A stretch of DNA of 64,000 nucleotides from Desulfuromonas acetoxidans DSM 684 (GCF_000167355.1 NZ_AAEW02000006.1:156577-220576); one strand, 5' to 3'. Shown: positions 34,006 through 42,440, numbered from the stretch's first letter. Numbers and translations are program-made. Notes: a model not told the origin generated them from the sequence alone.

Positions 34006-37000
34006 TGTCTGTCCAGTTTCTCGGAGCCATCACCCTGGCCTACTTTCTGTTGCTGTTTATTGTCGCTTTCATGGCCGACAACCTGCGCAGGCGAGGGAAA
34101 AGTTTCGTCACCAATGCAAGCGTCTATTCACTGTCACTTGCTGTGTACTGCACCTCATGGACCTATTATGGCAGCGTCGGTCGTGCAGCCACCAGTGGTC
34201 TGGATTTTCTCACCATCTATCTCGGCCCGACACTGATCTGTTTTACTTGGTGGTTTCTGCTGCGCAAAATTATTCTGATCACCAAAGAGCAGAACATTGT
34301 CAGTATTGCCGATTTCATTGCCAGCCGTTACGGAAAATCAACCTATCTCGGCGGCATTGTCACCATCTTCGCCGTCCTCGGCATCGTGCCTTATATCGCC
34401 CTGCAACTCAAAGCGATTTCGCAGACGTTTAACATGCTGTGCGGTTCCGACAGCAATCTGACCACGGCATTTGAGCTCCAATATCCCAATCTGCATCTGG
34501 ATACCGCCTTTCTAGCTGCTCTGTTTCTAGCGGCATTCTGTATTCTGTTTGGAGCCATGCGCCTCAACAGTACAGAGCGCCATGAAGGGCTGATGGCGGC
34601 GGTTGCCCTGGAATCGATCATCAAGCTATCGGCGTTTCTCGCGGTCGGTCTGTTTGTCACCTACGGACTGTTTGACGGCTTCGGCGACCTTTTCAGTCGC
34701 TTTTTGACCACTTTTCCCGAGAAATCAGACCTACTGCTGATCTCCGGAGAACACAACAGCAGTGGCCGCTGGTTTTCCATGACCGTGATGTCCATGATGG
34801 CGGTGATGTTTCTGCCCCGCCAGTTTCATGCCATGGTCATTGAAAACTCGGATCATGAACATATTCGTAAAGCCATGTGGGCGTTCCCGGCCTATATGTT
34901 TCTTCTCAATCTGTTTGTGCTGCCCATTGCCATTGCCGGGATTATTACCTTCAGCGGCGACACCACCATGGCCGACTATTATGTGCTAAGCTTGCCGCTG
35001 CTTGAGCACCAGCAACTGCTGGCTATCTTTGTTTTTATCGGCGGTTTCTCTGCCGCCGGTGGCATGGTCATGCTGGAGTCAGTGGCTTCGGCAACCATGA
35101 TTCTCAACAATTTGGTCATGCCAATCATCCTGCGTTTCAACCTGAAAACCGCTGACATCTCCGGACTGCTGCTCACCATCAAACGGATCGCCATCGTTTC
35201 AGTCATCTTTCTCGGTTACTTTTACTATCGTACCCTTGGCGAAACCGAAGCTCTGGTCAATATCGGCCTGATATCATTCATGGCTGCCACCCAGTTTGCC
35301 CCGGCCCTGCTGGGGGGCATTTACTGGGAACGCGCCACACAGCGCGGCGCAGCAGCCGGCCTGCTCAGCGGCTTCATTGTCTGGTTTTATACACTGCTGG
35401 TGCCAACCTTTGTCGATGCGGGCTGGTTGTCACACGATATTCTGCTTCATGGTCCATTGGGGCTGGAATGGTTACGCCCGACAGCGCTATTTTATCTCGA
35501 TACACTTGATGTCTGGTCACACGCGCTGTTCTGGACGCTGTTTTTTAATGTCGGTCTGTTTCTCGGTGTTTCGATTTTGACGATCCCATCTTCGGTAGAA
35601 GCCACTCAGGCACTGCGCTTTGTCCGAGTGTCCACCTGGCGCGATATTCCGCAAAAGCGCACCCGGATCAGCAAGGCGCCGACAATTATGGAATTTGTCG
35701 ACCTGATGACCAAGTTCATCGGTGAAAAACACGCCAACATGGCCATTGCCAACTACCTCGGCGACCGCGAGATTGATGAAAAGGGCAGTCTGTCTGAATA
35801 TGAGATCCCCAACCTAAAACGGTTTACCGAAAAAACTCTCGCCGGGTCTGTCGGTACGGCTGCCGCACGCATCATCATTGAGAACTACTTGTCGGCACGC
35901 GGCAGCAAGATGGAAGATGTATTCAACATCTTCGGAACCGTCAGCCTCAGCCGTGATGCCAGCCGTGAACAACTGACCGTTTTGTATGAAGCGGCAAACA
36001 TGATCGCCAGCGGGGCGGACCTCGACACCATCTTCGACAACATTCTTGAACTGCTCTACCATCAGTTCCGCTTCGATTTATGCGCAATCCGCCTGTACGA
36101 CGAGGAAAGCAACTTGCTCAAAATCCGGTGTTTCAAAGGAATTGATACGGAATTTCTTTCTCACGCCGACCGTGAGATCAACGAAGAAACCTGCATCGGC
36201 GCGACCTACATTAATAATCGGGTTGTTCTGGCCAACGATTCCGACTGTACCGATAAACCGACCTCCATGGAGATCATCCGCCGTGAAGGGATCAAATCGT
36301 TCGCCCATGCCCCGATTACCATTGAAGGGCAACCCATCGGGGTCCTGTCATCCTATTCACGATATGCCAAGGGCATTTACACCGATGAATTCATCGAGCT
36401 ATACAAAAATCTCGCCGCCCAGATTGGTATCGCCTGGCGCAATGCCCGGCAGACCAGCCAACTGATCGAAGTCAGTGAGCAGGAAAAAGAATTAAAAATC
36501 GCCGAGGCCATTCAGCTCAGCTTACTACCTGATACCATGCCGGAGCATCCCGGTATGGATATCGCAGGGATCTGCGTTCCGGCTAAACAGATTGGTGGCG
36601 ACTACTTTGACTTCATCAAAAAAGAACAGCTCCTGGATGTCATCATTGCTGATGTTTCTGGACACAACATTGGTGCAGCCTTGCTTATGGCCGAGGTGCG
36701 CACCTTCATCCAGGCCCAAGCTAGGCAATTAAGTACACCACCGGATGTACTGCACGTTCTCAACCGCTTCATGTATGAAGACTTGACCAACGCCGAACTT
36801 TTCATCACCATGTTCTATCTTCAGTATGACCCGGTTCGTGGCCGAATCGCTTTTGCCAACGCCGGCCACAACCCACCGTTATTACTTCACCACACAACTG
36901 GCACCTTTGAGGAACTCGATGCAGAAGGTATGATTCTGGGCATCACAACCAATATGGAGTTTGAAGAAAAGCACGCATATTTCCAGAAGGGGGATATCCT

Positions 37001-37208
37001 TGTGCTCTATACGGATGGTATTATTGAAGCAGAAAACAACTCCCAAAAGATGTATGGGATGGAGCGGCTTAAATCCTCCATTCAAGACAACAAGGCTTTG
37101 AGCGCGCAAGAAATTATTGACAACACCATGAATGAGGCCCGCATGTTTCAGGGACGACGCCACTTCAATGATGATGTCACGATGATTGTTTTGAAAATTA
37201 ATTCTTAG
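34002..37208 (+). CDS. Sodium/solute symporter fused to GAF and SpoIIE-type PP2C phosphatase domains
   Basis: 1068 residues. Residues about 1-530 are a sodium/solute symporter (SSS) with some 13 membrane segments (YCTSWTYYGSVG, IVSIADFIASRYGKS and FLPRQFHAMVIEN are SSS signatures, as in CbrA/PutP relatives). After a cytoplasmic linker come GAF (about 655-815), a short helix (QEKELKIAEAIQLSLLPD) and a PP2C/SpoIIE domain (about 835-1065: GGDYFDF, IADVSGHN, YTDGIIEAEN, FNDDVTMIV) with all metal-binding aspartates. It should dephosphorylate the downstream STAS protein in response to the transported or bound solute. CbrA-like proteins couple an SSS domain to a histidine kinase; here a serine phosphatase takes that place. 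Confidence 0.9.
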   Translation: MMSVQFLGAITLAYFLLLFIVAFMADNLRRRGKSFVTNASVYSLSLAVYCTSWTYYGSVGRAATSGLDFLTIYLGPTLICFTWWFLLRKIILITKEQNIVSIADFIASRYGKSTYLGGIVTIFAVLGIVPYIALQLKAISQTFNMLCGSDSNLTTAFELQYPNLHLDTAFLAALFLAAFCILFGAMRLNSTERHEGLMAAVALESIIKLSAFLAVGLFVTYGLFDGFGDLFSRFLTTFPEKSDLLLISGEHNSSGRWFSMTVMSMMAVMFLPRQFHAMVIENSDHEHIRKAMWAFPAYMFLLNLFVLPIAIAGIITFSGDTTMADYYVLSLPLLEHQQLLAIFVFIGGFSAAGGMVMLESVASATMILNNLVMPIILRFNLKTADISGLLLTIKRIAIVSVIFLGYFYYRTLGETEALVNIGLISFMAATQFAPALLGGIYWERATQRGAAAGLLSGFIVWFYTLLVPTFVDAGWLSHDILLHGPLGLEWLRPTALFYLDTLDVWSHALFWTLFFNVGLFLGVSILTIPSSVEATQALRFVRVSTWRDIPQKRTRISKAPTIMEFVDLMTKFIGEKHANMAIANYLGDREIDEKGSLSEYEIPNLKRFTEKTLAGSVGTAAARIIIENYLSARGSKMEDVFNIFGTVSLSRDASREQLTVLYEAANMIASGADLDTIFDNILELLYHQFRFDLCAIRLYDEESNLLKIRCFKGIDTEFLSHADREINEETCIGATYINNRVVLANDSDCTDKPTSMEIIRREGIKSFAHAPITIEGQPIGVLSSYSRYAKGIYTDEFIELYKNLAAQIGIAWRNARQTSQLIEVSEQEKELKIAEAIQLSLLPDTMPEHPGMDIAGICVPAKQIGGDYFDFIKKEQLLDVIIADVSGHNIGAALLMAEVRTFIQAQARQLSTPPDVLHVLNRFMYEDLTNAELFITMFYLQYDPVRGRIAFANAGHNPPLLLHHTTGTFEELDAEGMILGITTNMEFEEKHAYFQKGDILVLYTDGIIEAENNSQKMYGMERLKSSIQDNKALSAQEIIDNTMNEARMFQGRRHFNDDVTMIVLKINS

Positions 37209-37227
37209 GACAACAGGAGAAAACCAG

Positions 37228-37563
37228 ATGAATGTTGCTATTGAAGAGCATGATCACATCGTCACACTCACCCTTAAGGAAGAGCGTCTCGATGCGCATA
37301 ACAGCAGCGAATTAAAGACCCAGTTGCTCAACCTGTTTGAAGATGGAAAAGTCAATATTGTCATTGACCTCTCCCCGGTTCGTTTTATCGATTCATCCGG
37401 CCTGGGCGCTCTTGTTTCCGGATTTAAAAACGCCAGTTCCCGTGAGGGGGGACTGAAATTGTGTGGTTTGCAGTCGCAAGTCAAATCGATGTTTGAACTA
37501 ACGAGACTGCATCGTGTCTTTGAAATTTTTCCGGGAACCGAAGAAGCTCTGGCCAGCTTTTAA
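37228..37563 (+). CDS. STAS-domain anti-sigma factor antagonist (RsbV/SpoIIAA-like)
   Basis: 111 residues, the usual single-STAS length. The phosphorylation region VRFIDSSGLGALV (52-64) carries Ser56/Ser57; one of these is phosphorylated by an RsbW-type kinase and dephosphorylated by a PP2C partner. Located 19 bp after the phosphatase stop with an AGGAG ribosome site, so it is in the same operon. The pairing of a PP2C, a STAS protein and an anti-sigma kinase in order is the classic partner-switching layout. Confidence 0.93.
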   Translation: MNVAIEEHDHIVTLTLKEERLDAHNSSELKTQLLNLFEDGKVNIVIDLSPVRFIDSSGLGALVSGFKNASSREGGLKLCGLQSQVKSMFELTRLHRVFEIFPGTEEALASF

Positions 37564-37678
37564 CAGGCTGTAACAATGCAGCCTGCCTGCCCTCGATGTG
37601 GGGCGACACATCGCAACAACGGATTTCCACCGGGTTGCATTTGTGAGCAAGACGGAAAGGATTTTTTCGACTTGTGAC

Positions 37679-37709
37679 GTTGAAAAGAACCAGAACGGTT
37701 CTTTTCAAC
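37679..37709 (+). other. Hairpin between the STAS and kinase genes
   Basis: Perfect 13-bp stem GTTGAAAAGAACC (37679-37691) / GGTTCTTTTCAAC (37697-37709), loop 5. The stem includes the T4 run, so the inner half (AAGAACC/GGTTCTT-TT) could terminate transcription weakly. It stands about 116 bp after the STAS stop, before the second hairpin at 37721-37764. Confidence 0.6.
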
Positions 37710-37720
37710 ACCCAGAGAGA

Positions 37721-37764
37721 ACGCCGCCCGTGCTGCACAACCTGTGGTGCAGCACGGGCGGCGT
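37721..37764 (+). promoter_or_regulatory. Strong 18-bp GC-rich hairpin immediately before the anti-sigma kinase
   Basis: Perfect stem ACGCCGCCCGTGCTGCAC (37721-37738) / complement at 37747-37764, loop AACCTGTG. It ends 2-3 bp before the ribosome site AGGAG of the kinase gene (start 37779). No T-run follows, so it is not a standard terminator; it is placed to block 3'-5' decay of the upstream message or to limit ribosome access to the kinase gene. Confidence 0.6.
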
Positions 37765-37778
37765 GAGGAGAACACATT

Positions 37779-38267
37779 ATGGAAAATCAACTTGAAGTGG
37801 ACATCAAAGTCCCCAACCAAACAAAATACCTCAGCCTGATCGGCAAAATCGGCGAAGATGTTGCTTACACGTTGAAAAAGTTCAACGATAATCGCGAAGA
37901 TCTCGCCTACCACATCAATCTGGTGCTGACGGAAGCCATGGCCAATGCCATCAAACATGCTAACCAGAATGACCCGAACAAGGATGTACATATCAGTATT
38001 TCCCTGTCAGAGAACAACCTGTGCATCAAGGTCTATGATCAAGGGCAGGGGTTTGATATCAGTGAAATTCGACAGATTGAAGCCGAACCGGAAGACGAGC
38101 ATGGCCGGGGAATCTTCCTGATCCATGCACTAATGGATACCGTCACCTACAACCAGTGCTGCAACGGCCATGTTCTGGAGATGAATAAATCGCTCAATGG
38201 CCAATCAGCTGCGGCAACTGCAGATGATGATCCATGCGCTGACCACCCTCCCACTGATAAGCAATAA
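37779..38267 (+). CDS. Anti-sigma factor serine kinase (RsbW/SpoIIAB-like)
   Basis: 162 residues with the HATPase_c_2 fold: N-box LTEAMANAIKHAN (Glu52, Asn56), G1 DQGQGFD (87-93) and G2 HGRGIFLI (108-116). Such kinases phosphorylate the STAS antagonist and, when free, bind a sigma factor or another target. The last 25 residues after the ATPase core (SAAATADDDPCADHPPTDKQ) are unlike the family and arise partly because the frame runs 74 bp into the convergent HAD gene. No sigma factor gene is adjacent, so the target lies elsewhere. Confidence 0.9.
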   Translation: MENQLEVDIKVPNQTKYLSLIGKIGEDVAYTLKKFNDNREDLAYHINLVLTEAMANAIKHANQNDPNKDVHISISLSENNLCIKVYDQGQGFDISEIRQIEAEPEDEHGRGIFLIHALMDTVTYNQCCNGHVLEMNKSLNGQSAAATADDDPCADHPPTDKQ

Positions 38268-38811
38268 AATGACATCCGGCACGTTGAGCAGCGGCCAGGT
38301 CCAACTCTGAATCACCGATAAATGTCATGTGCCGGACCGCTACATTCAACCGCCGCGCCACCTCCAGCAACATATCTGGAAAAGGCTTTGGCCGCGCGAC
38401 ATCCTGATGCGTCACCACCTCCGAAAAATAACCACTCAAATCAAAATGCTCAAGAATCCGTGGCATACTGCTACCCCGGTTAGTCGCGATTGCCAGCGGA
38501 AATTTCTCGGACAGAACCGCTAACACCTCACGCAAACCCGGCTCAACTTTCAGTTGCGGAATAAATTGGTCGTAATCCACCTGCGACGCCACACTCAGGG
38601 CCTCTTGCAGACGCTCTTCACCAAGCAGCCCGGCAAAAACCTGGGGACTTGATCCAGTATGGCACAAATGTGCGCGTTCCTTCTGCCCCGTGTCCACCTC
38701 AGGCTCGCCAAAGTGGCGCAGGATCACATTGTAGTAGGCCAGATTGGCCTGACGGCTGTCAACCATCACACCATCACAGTCAAACACCACCACACGACAC
38801 TCAGCGCTCAC
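38194..38811 (-). CDS. HAD-family phosphatase (phosphoglycolate phosphatase-like)
   Basis: 205 residues. HAD motif I DCDGVMVDS (10-18), motif II ATNRG, motif III ARPKPFPDML and motif IV GDSELDLAAAQRAG. It belongs to the Gph/PGP subgroup; substrate unknown. Start GTG 38811 with GGAGG 4 bp upstream, overlapping the lgt stop by 11 bp. Its last 74 bp are antisense to the end of the anti-sigma kinase gene (convergent overlap). MSAECRVVVFD is in line with family N-termini. Confidence 0.88.
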   Translation of the reverse strand: MSAECRVVVFDCDGVMVDSRQANLAYYNVILRHFGEPEVDTGQKERAHLCHTGSSPQVFAGLLGEERLQEALSVASQVDYDQFIPQLKVEPGLREVLAVLSEKFPLAIATNRGSSMPRILEHFDLSGYFSEVVTHQDVARPKPFPDMLLEVARRLNVAVRHMTFIGDSELDLAAAQRAGCHFIAYQWEGGQRMDHHLQLPQLIGH

Positions 38812-39592
38812 AAGGCCTCCTCATATTGAGCCAGACAATCCCAGCGAGCCCAATCAGCATCATCGGCAGCGACAGTAATTGTCCCATACTCATTCCGGCA
38901 AACACCGCACCGAGGTGCGCATCCGGTTGACGAAAAAATTCCACCACAAAACGGAATCCGGCATAACCGCTGACAAAGGCAAAAAACACACTTCCGGCCG
39001 CCTTGTTCGCCCGGTAAACAACCAGCAGGATCAACAACAAGACAGGGCCCTCGAGAACCGCCTCGTAAAGCTGACTGGGGTGACGCGTCAGAGGACCGGC
39101 CCCAGGAAACACCATGGCCCAGGGAACAGAGCTGACCCGGCCCCACAATTCACCATTGATAAAATTACCAAGACGGCCAAAAAACAAGCCAAAACAGGAA
39201 GAGATCACCAGAATATCGGCCACAGAAGCGACCGGAAGTTGACGTTTGCGACAAAACCACAAGGCCGCAACAATCACCCCGAGCAAACCACCGTGAAAAC
39301 TCATTCCCCCTTCCCATAACGAAAGGATTTTCGTCGGGTGTTCCAGGTAAAAAGATGCGTTGTAAAAGAGTACGTAGCCGAGGCGGCCGCCAAGCACCAC
39401 ACCGAGAACACAGGCAAACAGCAGATCTGCCACCGTATCTGACGACAGACTCAGACGTTTATGCGGCATTGTCAAACGGCGAATCATCGCATAAGCACAA
39501 ATGAAACCGGCCAAATACATCAGACCATACCAGCGTATGGCCAATGGCCCGATCTCAATAGCAACAGGATCGATATCAGGATACGTCATCAT
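38801..39592 (-). CDS. lgt: Prolipoprotein diacylglyceryl transferase
   Basis: 263 residues, about seven membrane helices. The Lgt signature GRLGNFINGELWGR (about 141-154) and the essential His in SFHGGLLG are present. It attaches diacylglycerol to the lipobox cysteine of lipoproteins (for example the TPR lipoprotein at 159-914 and the Bax-like protein at 49967). It overlaps the RluA gene by 17 bp and the HAD gene by 11 bp, all minus strand. Confidence 0.95.
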   Translation of the reverse strand: MMTYPDIDPVAIEIGPLAIRWYGLMYLAGFICAYAMIRRLTMPHKRLSLSSDTVADLLFACVLGVVLGGRLGYVLFYNASFYLEHPTKILSLWEGGMSFHGGLLGVIVAALWFCRKRQLPVASVADILVISSCFGLFFGRLGNFINGELWGRVSSVPWAMVFPGAGPLTRHPSQLYEAVLEGPVLLLILLVVYRANKAAGSVFFAFVSGYAGFRFVVEFFRQPDAHLGAVFAGMSMGQLLSLPMMLIGLAGIVWLNMRRPCER

Positions 39593-40529
39593 GATTATTT
39601 TCCAACCGGGTTAACAGGGAGTCAAAATCGTGTGGTCTTGGCGCTTCAAACTCGACAACTTTATGGTCTACCGGATGATCACATGCCAGGCGGAAAGAAT
39701 GCAACATCGTGCGTAAAATCTCCTGTCCGCCGAGACAACAGGTTCCACCATAGAGTTTGTCACCCAACAAAGGCGCCCCCGCTTCAGAAAAATGGACCCG
39801 AATCTGATGCATCCGCCCGGTGAGCAATTGGATCTCCACCAGAGCGAACCCGGACAAGCGCTTGAGAACACGGTAGCGGGTATGAGCAGACTTCCCTCCT
39901 CGCGCCACAGACTTCATCCGGTTGGTGCGTCGATTACGTGCTAACAGGGAGATAAATTCCCCCTCGTCATCAAGGCCTGGGTCCCGGACAAGGGCATGGT
40001 AGACTTTTCGAACACGGTGAGATTGCCAAGCCTCAGTTAAGGGTTTATGACAGCGTGAATGAATTGAAAAAATCATCGCCCCGGACGTCTCACGATCCAG
40101 ACGTTGCACCATGCCCAGCTCCGGCTTGTCCAAAGGACGATAAGGGTCTTTGAGAAACACCAGGAGCGCTTCGTACAACGTTCCTTTATAGCGTGACGGT
40201 GTCGGCTGCGACTCCACCCCGGATGGTTTATTCACCACCAGCAGAAAATCGTCGCGAAAGAGGACATCCTCTTCGCTCAGGCGAAACGGCGTCAACGGTT
40301 GCTGATCACGATACAACTCAATTTTATCCCCACGCTTCAAAGCCTGACTGCATTTGCGCACCCGACGGCCATTGACATGCACCCCGCCCAGGTCGATGAC
40401 CTTGCGGATCACGGTGCGAGATAACGAACGATCCGTCGTCGCCAACCACTGGTCCAACCGCTTCTCAACAAGCGGGGAATCAACCACAAAACTCAGCCGT
40501 TGTGATTTTTTCTTTATCTTTGCATTCAA
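39576..40529 (-). CDS. RluA-family pseudouridine synthase
   Basis: 317 residues. N-terminal S4 RNA-binding domain (about 17-80) and a catalytic domain with VQRLDRETSGAMIFS (catalytic Asp in RLD) and the GRMHQIRVH C-terminal motif. It changes uridine to pseudouridine in 23S rRNA; which site (RluC or RluD type) cannot be set from the sequence. The ATG lies only 14 bp from the -35 box of the divergent 6S RNA promoter, so its own promoter must overlap that region. Confidence 0.92.
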   Translation of the reverse strand: MNAKIKKKSQRLSFVVDSPLVEKRLDQWLATTDRSLSRTVIRKVIDLGGVHVNGRRVRKCSQALKRGDKIELYRDQQPLTPFRLSEEDVLFRDDFLLVVNKPSGVESQPTPSRYKGTLYEALLVFLKDPYRPLDKPELGMVQRLDRETSGAMIFSIHSRCHKPLTEAWQSHRVRKVYHALVRDPGLDDEGEFISLLARNRRTNRMKSVARGGKSAHTRYRVLKRLSGFALVEIQLLTGRMHQIRVHFSEAGAPLLGDKLYGGTCCLGGQEILRTMLHSFRLACDHPVDHKVVEFEAPRPHDFDSLLTRLENNHDDVS

Positions 40530-40542
40530 TATCTAATTCTCG

Positions 40543-40570
40543 TTGACAAACATCATTTCAATGTTAGATT
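40543..40570 (+). promoter_or_regulatory. Promoter of the 6S RNA
   Basis: TTGACA (40543-40548), 16-bp spacer, TAGATT (40565-40570). Start expected near 40577. It is very close to the divergent rluA-like start (40529). Confidence 0.7.
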
Positions 40571-40577
40571 GATATTA

Positions 40578-40763
40578 AAACAACACTCTGGGGTGAGCGA
40601 GGAAAAGATTTATGTCGCTTGACCAACACCATCAGAATCAGGAAGCAACACGGTAACGGTGAGCCAGCCTGAGAACTCATCAGGACGCCTGATGTTATCG
40701 AAACAACTTCCACCCTAAGACACGGTCAAGAACCTGTCTCAGCCGCCACCCCGGAGATGTTTA
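40578..40763 (+). ncRNA. ssrS: 6S RNA
   Basis: About 186 nt between a promoter and a terminator with no coding frame. The ends pair: CTCTGGGGTG (40586-40595) with CACCCCGGAG (40747-40756). Inside, CTTGACC (40618-40624) pairs with GGTCAAG (40724-40730), leaving an open bubble between, and the centre folds back (CCTGA/TCAGG). The 3' end CAGCCGCCACCCCGGAGATG is close to the E. coli 6S end GCGGCGGCATCTCGGAGATT, and the 5' end matches CTCTGAGATG-type 6S starts. 6S RNA binds sigma-70 RNA polymerase as a promoter mimic in stationary phase. Exact ends are estimated. Confidence 0.75.
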
Positions 40764-40807
40764 ATACGCAAAAAGCCTCACACGAGTGAGGCTTTTTGCG
40801 TATTAAA
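40760..40807. terminator. Long bidirectional terminator (6S RNA / thioesterase gene)
   Basis: Perfect 22-bp stem TTTAATACGCAAAAAGCCTCAC (40760-40781, split here as TTTAATACGC + AAAAAGCCTCAC) with loop ACGA and its complement at 40786-40807. T-runs lie on both strands, so it ends the 6S transcript and the minus-strand thioesterase transcript. Confidence 0.93.
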
Positions 40808-40824
40808 CCGAGACGAAATGTCGT

Positions 40825-41220
40825 TCACGACAAAACATGCTTTTCCAGTACAAAGCATGTGAATTCACCACTGAAAACAGCTTTATCCGCAACCTTAACC
40901 ATGCATTCGACCTGATAGCGATTCTTCTCTGACGAAATAACCACAGCCGTTGCCGTCGCCGTCTCACCAGCACTGACAGGAGCAAGAAACCGAGTCTGAG
41001 CGGCTCCGAGAACCACTGTTGGTTCATTGACAGCCAACATAGCAGCATAGTCAGCCAATCCAAAAATAAAACCTCCATGAACCAGACCGTGGGGATCGGC
41101 GACCATCGATTCGATCGTCACCAACTCAACCACGGCTTTCCCTGGCTCAAGAGCTAGCGGAGCGCCAACCAGGCTTGGTGAAATACATTGATGCGTTGTT
41201 GGTAGCAAGGAACCCGTCAT
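40825..41220 (-). CDS. Hotdog-fold thioesterase (PaaI/YdiI type)
   Basis: 131 residues. The segment HGLVHGGFIFGLADYAAMLA is the hotdog thioesterase signature (HGGxxxxxxD). It would hydrolyse acyl-CoA esters; substrate unknown. It begins 2 bp after the ihfB stop and is the last gene of the minus-strand cluster, followed by the terminator at 40760-40807. Confidence 0.82.
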   Translation of the reverse strand: MTGSLLPTTHQCISPSLVGAPLALEPGKAVVELVTIESMVADPHGLVHGGFIFGLADYAAMLAVNEPTVVLGAAQTRFLAPVSAGETATATAVVISSEKNRYQVECMVKVADKAVFSGEFTCFVLEKHVLS

Positions 41221-41222
41221 GG

Positions 41223-41507
41223 TTAACCGAGGCTATCGACACGCTCACGAAGTTCTTTGCCTGTTTTGAAAAAAGGCGTCTTCTTCGAAGGGATATTGAT
41301 CAGGTTACCGCTCTTAGGATTGCGCGCCTGACGAGCTTCACGCTCTCGAATAGAGAAAGATCCAAACCCGCGGATCTCAACGCGATCACCACCGATCAAA
41401 GCGGACCCGATGCTGTCAAAAATCGTATTGACGACGAGTTCAGACTCTTTTTTGTTCAAATCGGAAGTGGACTCCATCAATCTTTCAATCAATTGGCTTT
41501 TTGTCAT
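41223..41507 (-). CDS. ihfB: Integration host factor beta subunit (HU/IHF family)
   Basis: 94 residues from ATG 41507, with GGGGAG 6 bp upstream; an in-frame extension to 41558 overlaps sppA. The fold is HU/IHF: KSQLIERLM...LNKKESELVVNTIFDSI, the DNA-bending arm GGDRVEIRGFGSF, and ARNPKSGNLINIPSKKTP. Location after rpsA in the aro-cmk-rpsA order matches ihfB (himD) elsewhere. IHF bends DNA and assists sigma-54 promoters, which this organism uses. Confidence 0.9.
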   Translation of the reverse strand: MTKSQLIERLMESTSDLNKKESELVVNTIFDSIGSALIGGDRVEIRGFGSFSIREREARQARNPKSGNLINIPSKKTPFFKTGKELRERVDSLG

Positions 41508-41533
41508 TTTATTCTCCCCAATACCAATAGCGT

Positions 41534-42430
41534 TCAATAGGTCTGCCTTTGCGACCATAACAATTGCAAGCCCTGTGTGTCTGTCTTTAAGATCACCCGT
41601 TCAATTTCCGAAGCGGTTCGGCTGATAAAATAATCAATCAGATCCGGCTTAGGCTCTGCAGGATAAAGCACATCCGGTGTTCCTTCAATACCTGCGAGTT
41701 CGCCGGCGTAGTGAATCGCCGCCTGCAAACCACCAAGGTCATCAACCAGACCTTGTTGCTGTGCCTGCCGTCCGGTAAAAATCCGTCCATCAGCCAGCTT
41801 GAAAACTTGATCCTTTTCCAAATGACGACCTTCACTGACCGCCGTGACGAACTGGTCATGAACATCATCAATTAAACTCTGCAGCAAGGCCTTTTCCTGG
41901 TCCGTCATCGCGCGAACAGAAGAACCAATATCTTTGTGATCACCACTTTTGATCACATTGGTTTTAAGGCCCACCTTGTCCATCAACGCGATCACGTTGG
42001 TAAACTCCATGATCACGCCGATGCTACCGGTAATGGTCCCCGAATTGGCAAAAATACGATTTGCCGGAGCAGAGATGTAATAACCACCGGACGCAGCGAC
42101 CGATCCCATGGAAACAACCACCGGCTTCAGAGCCGTCAAGCGAACAACTTCATCGTAGATCTCCTGAGAAGGACCGACGCCTCCCCCAGGGGAATCAACG
42201 CGCAGCACGATCGCTTTAACAGCGTGATTCTGCCCAAAATCGATCAATTGATCGACAATGGCCTTTGAGTCAGTAATAGTTCCGAGGACTTCGATGACGC
42301 CGACTTTGTCGGACAAGGCAAACTTCTGCCCGCTACCACGCGACGACGACATGATCAGGATGATCCCTGCGAAGAAAACAAATATCACAAAGAACACCAC
42401 AATGGCTATGGCAAAAGGTCTTTTTTTCAT
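41534..42430 (-). CDS. sppA: Signal peptide peptidase SppA (short form)
   Basis: 298 residues from ATG 42430 (AGGA 5 bp upstream; a GTG one codon earlier is too close to that site). One N-terminal membrane anchor (about 5-27). Catalytic Ser114 in VAASGGYY and Lys166 in SGDHKDIGS form the Ser-Lys dyad of the S49 family. It degrades leftover signal peptides in the membrane. It is a single-domain form, half the size of E. coli SppA. The rpsA terminator (42441-42474) lies just upstream. Confidence 0.92.
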   Translation of the reverse strand: MKKRPFAIAIVVFFVIFVFFAGIILIMSSSRGSGQKFALSDKVGVIEVLGTITDSKAIVDQLIDFGQNHAVKAIVLRVDSPGGGVGPSQEIYDEVVRLTALKPVVVSMGSVAASGGYYISAPANRIFANSGTITGSIGVIMEFTNVIALMDKVGLKTNVIKSGDHKDIGSSVRAMTDQEKALLQSLIDDVHDQFVTAVSEGRHLEKDQVFKLADGRIFTGRQAQQQGLVDDLGGLQAAIHYAGELAGIEGTPDVLYPAEPKPDLIDYFISRTASEIERVILKTDTQGLQLLWSQRQTY

Positions 42431-42440
42431 CACAATCCTG

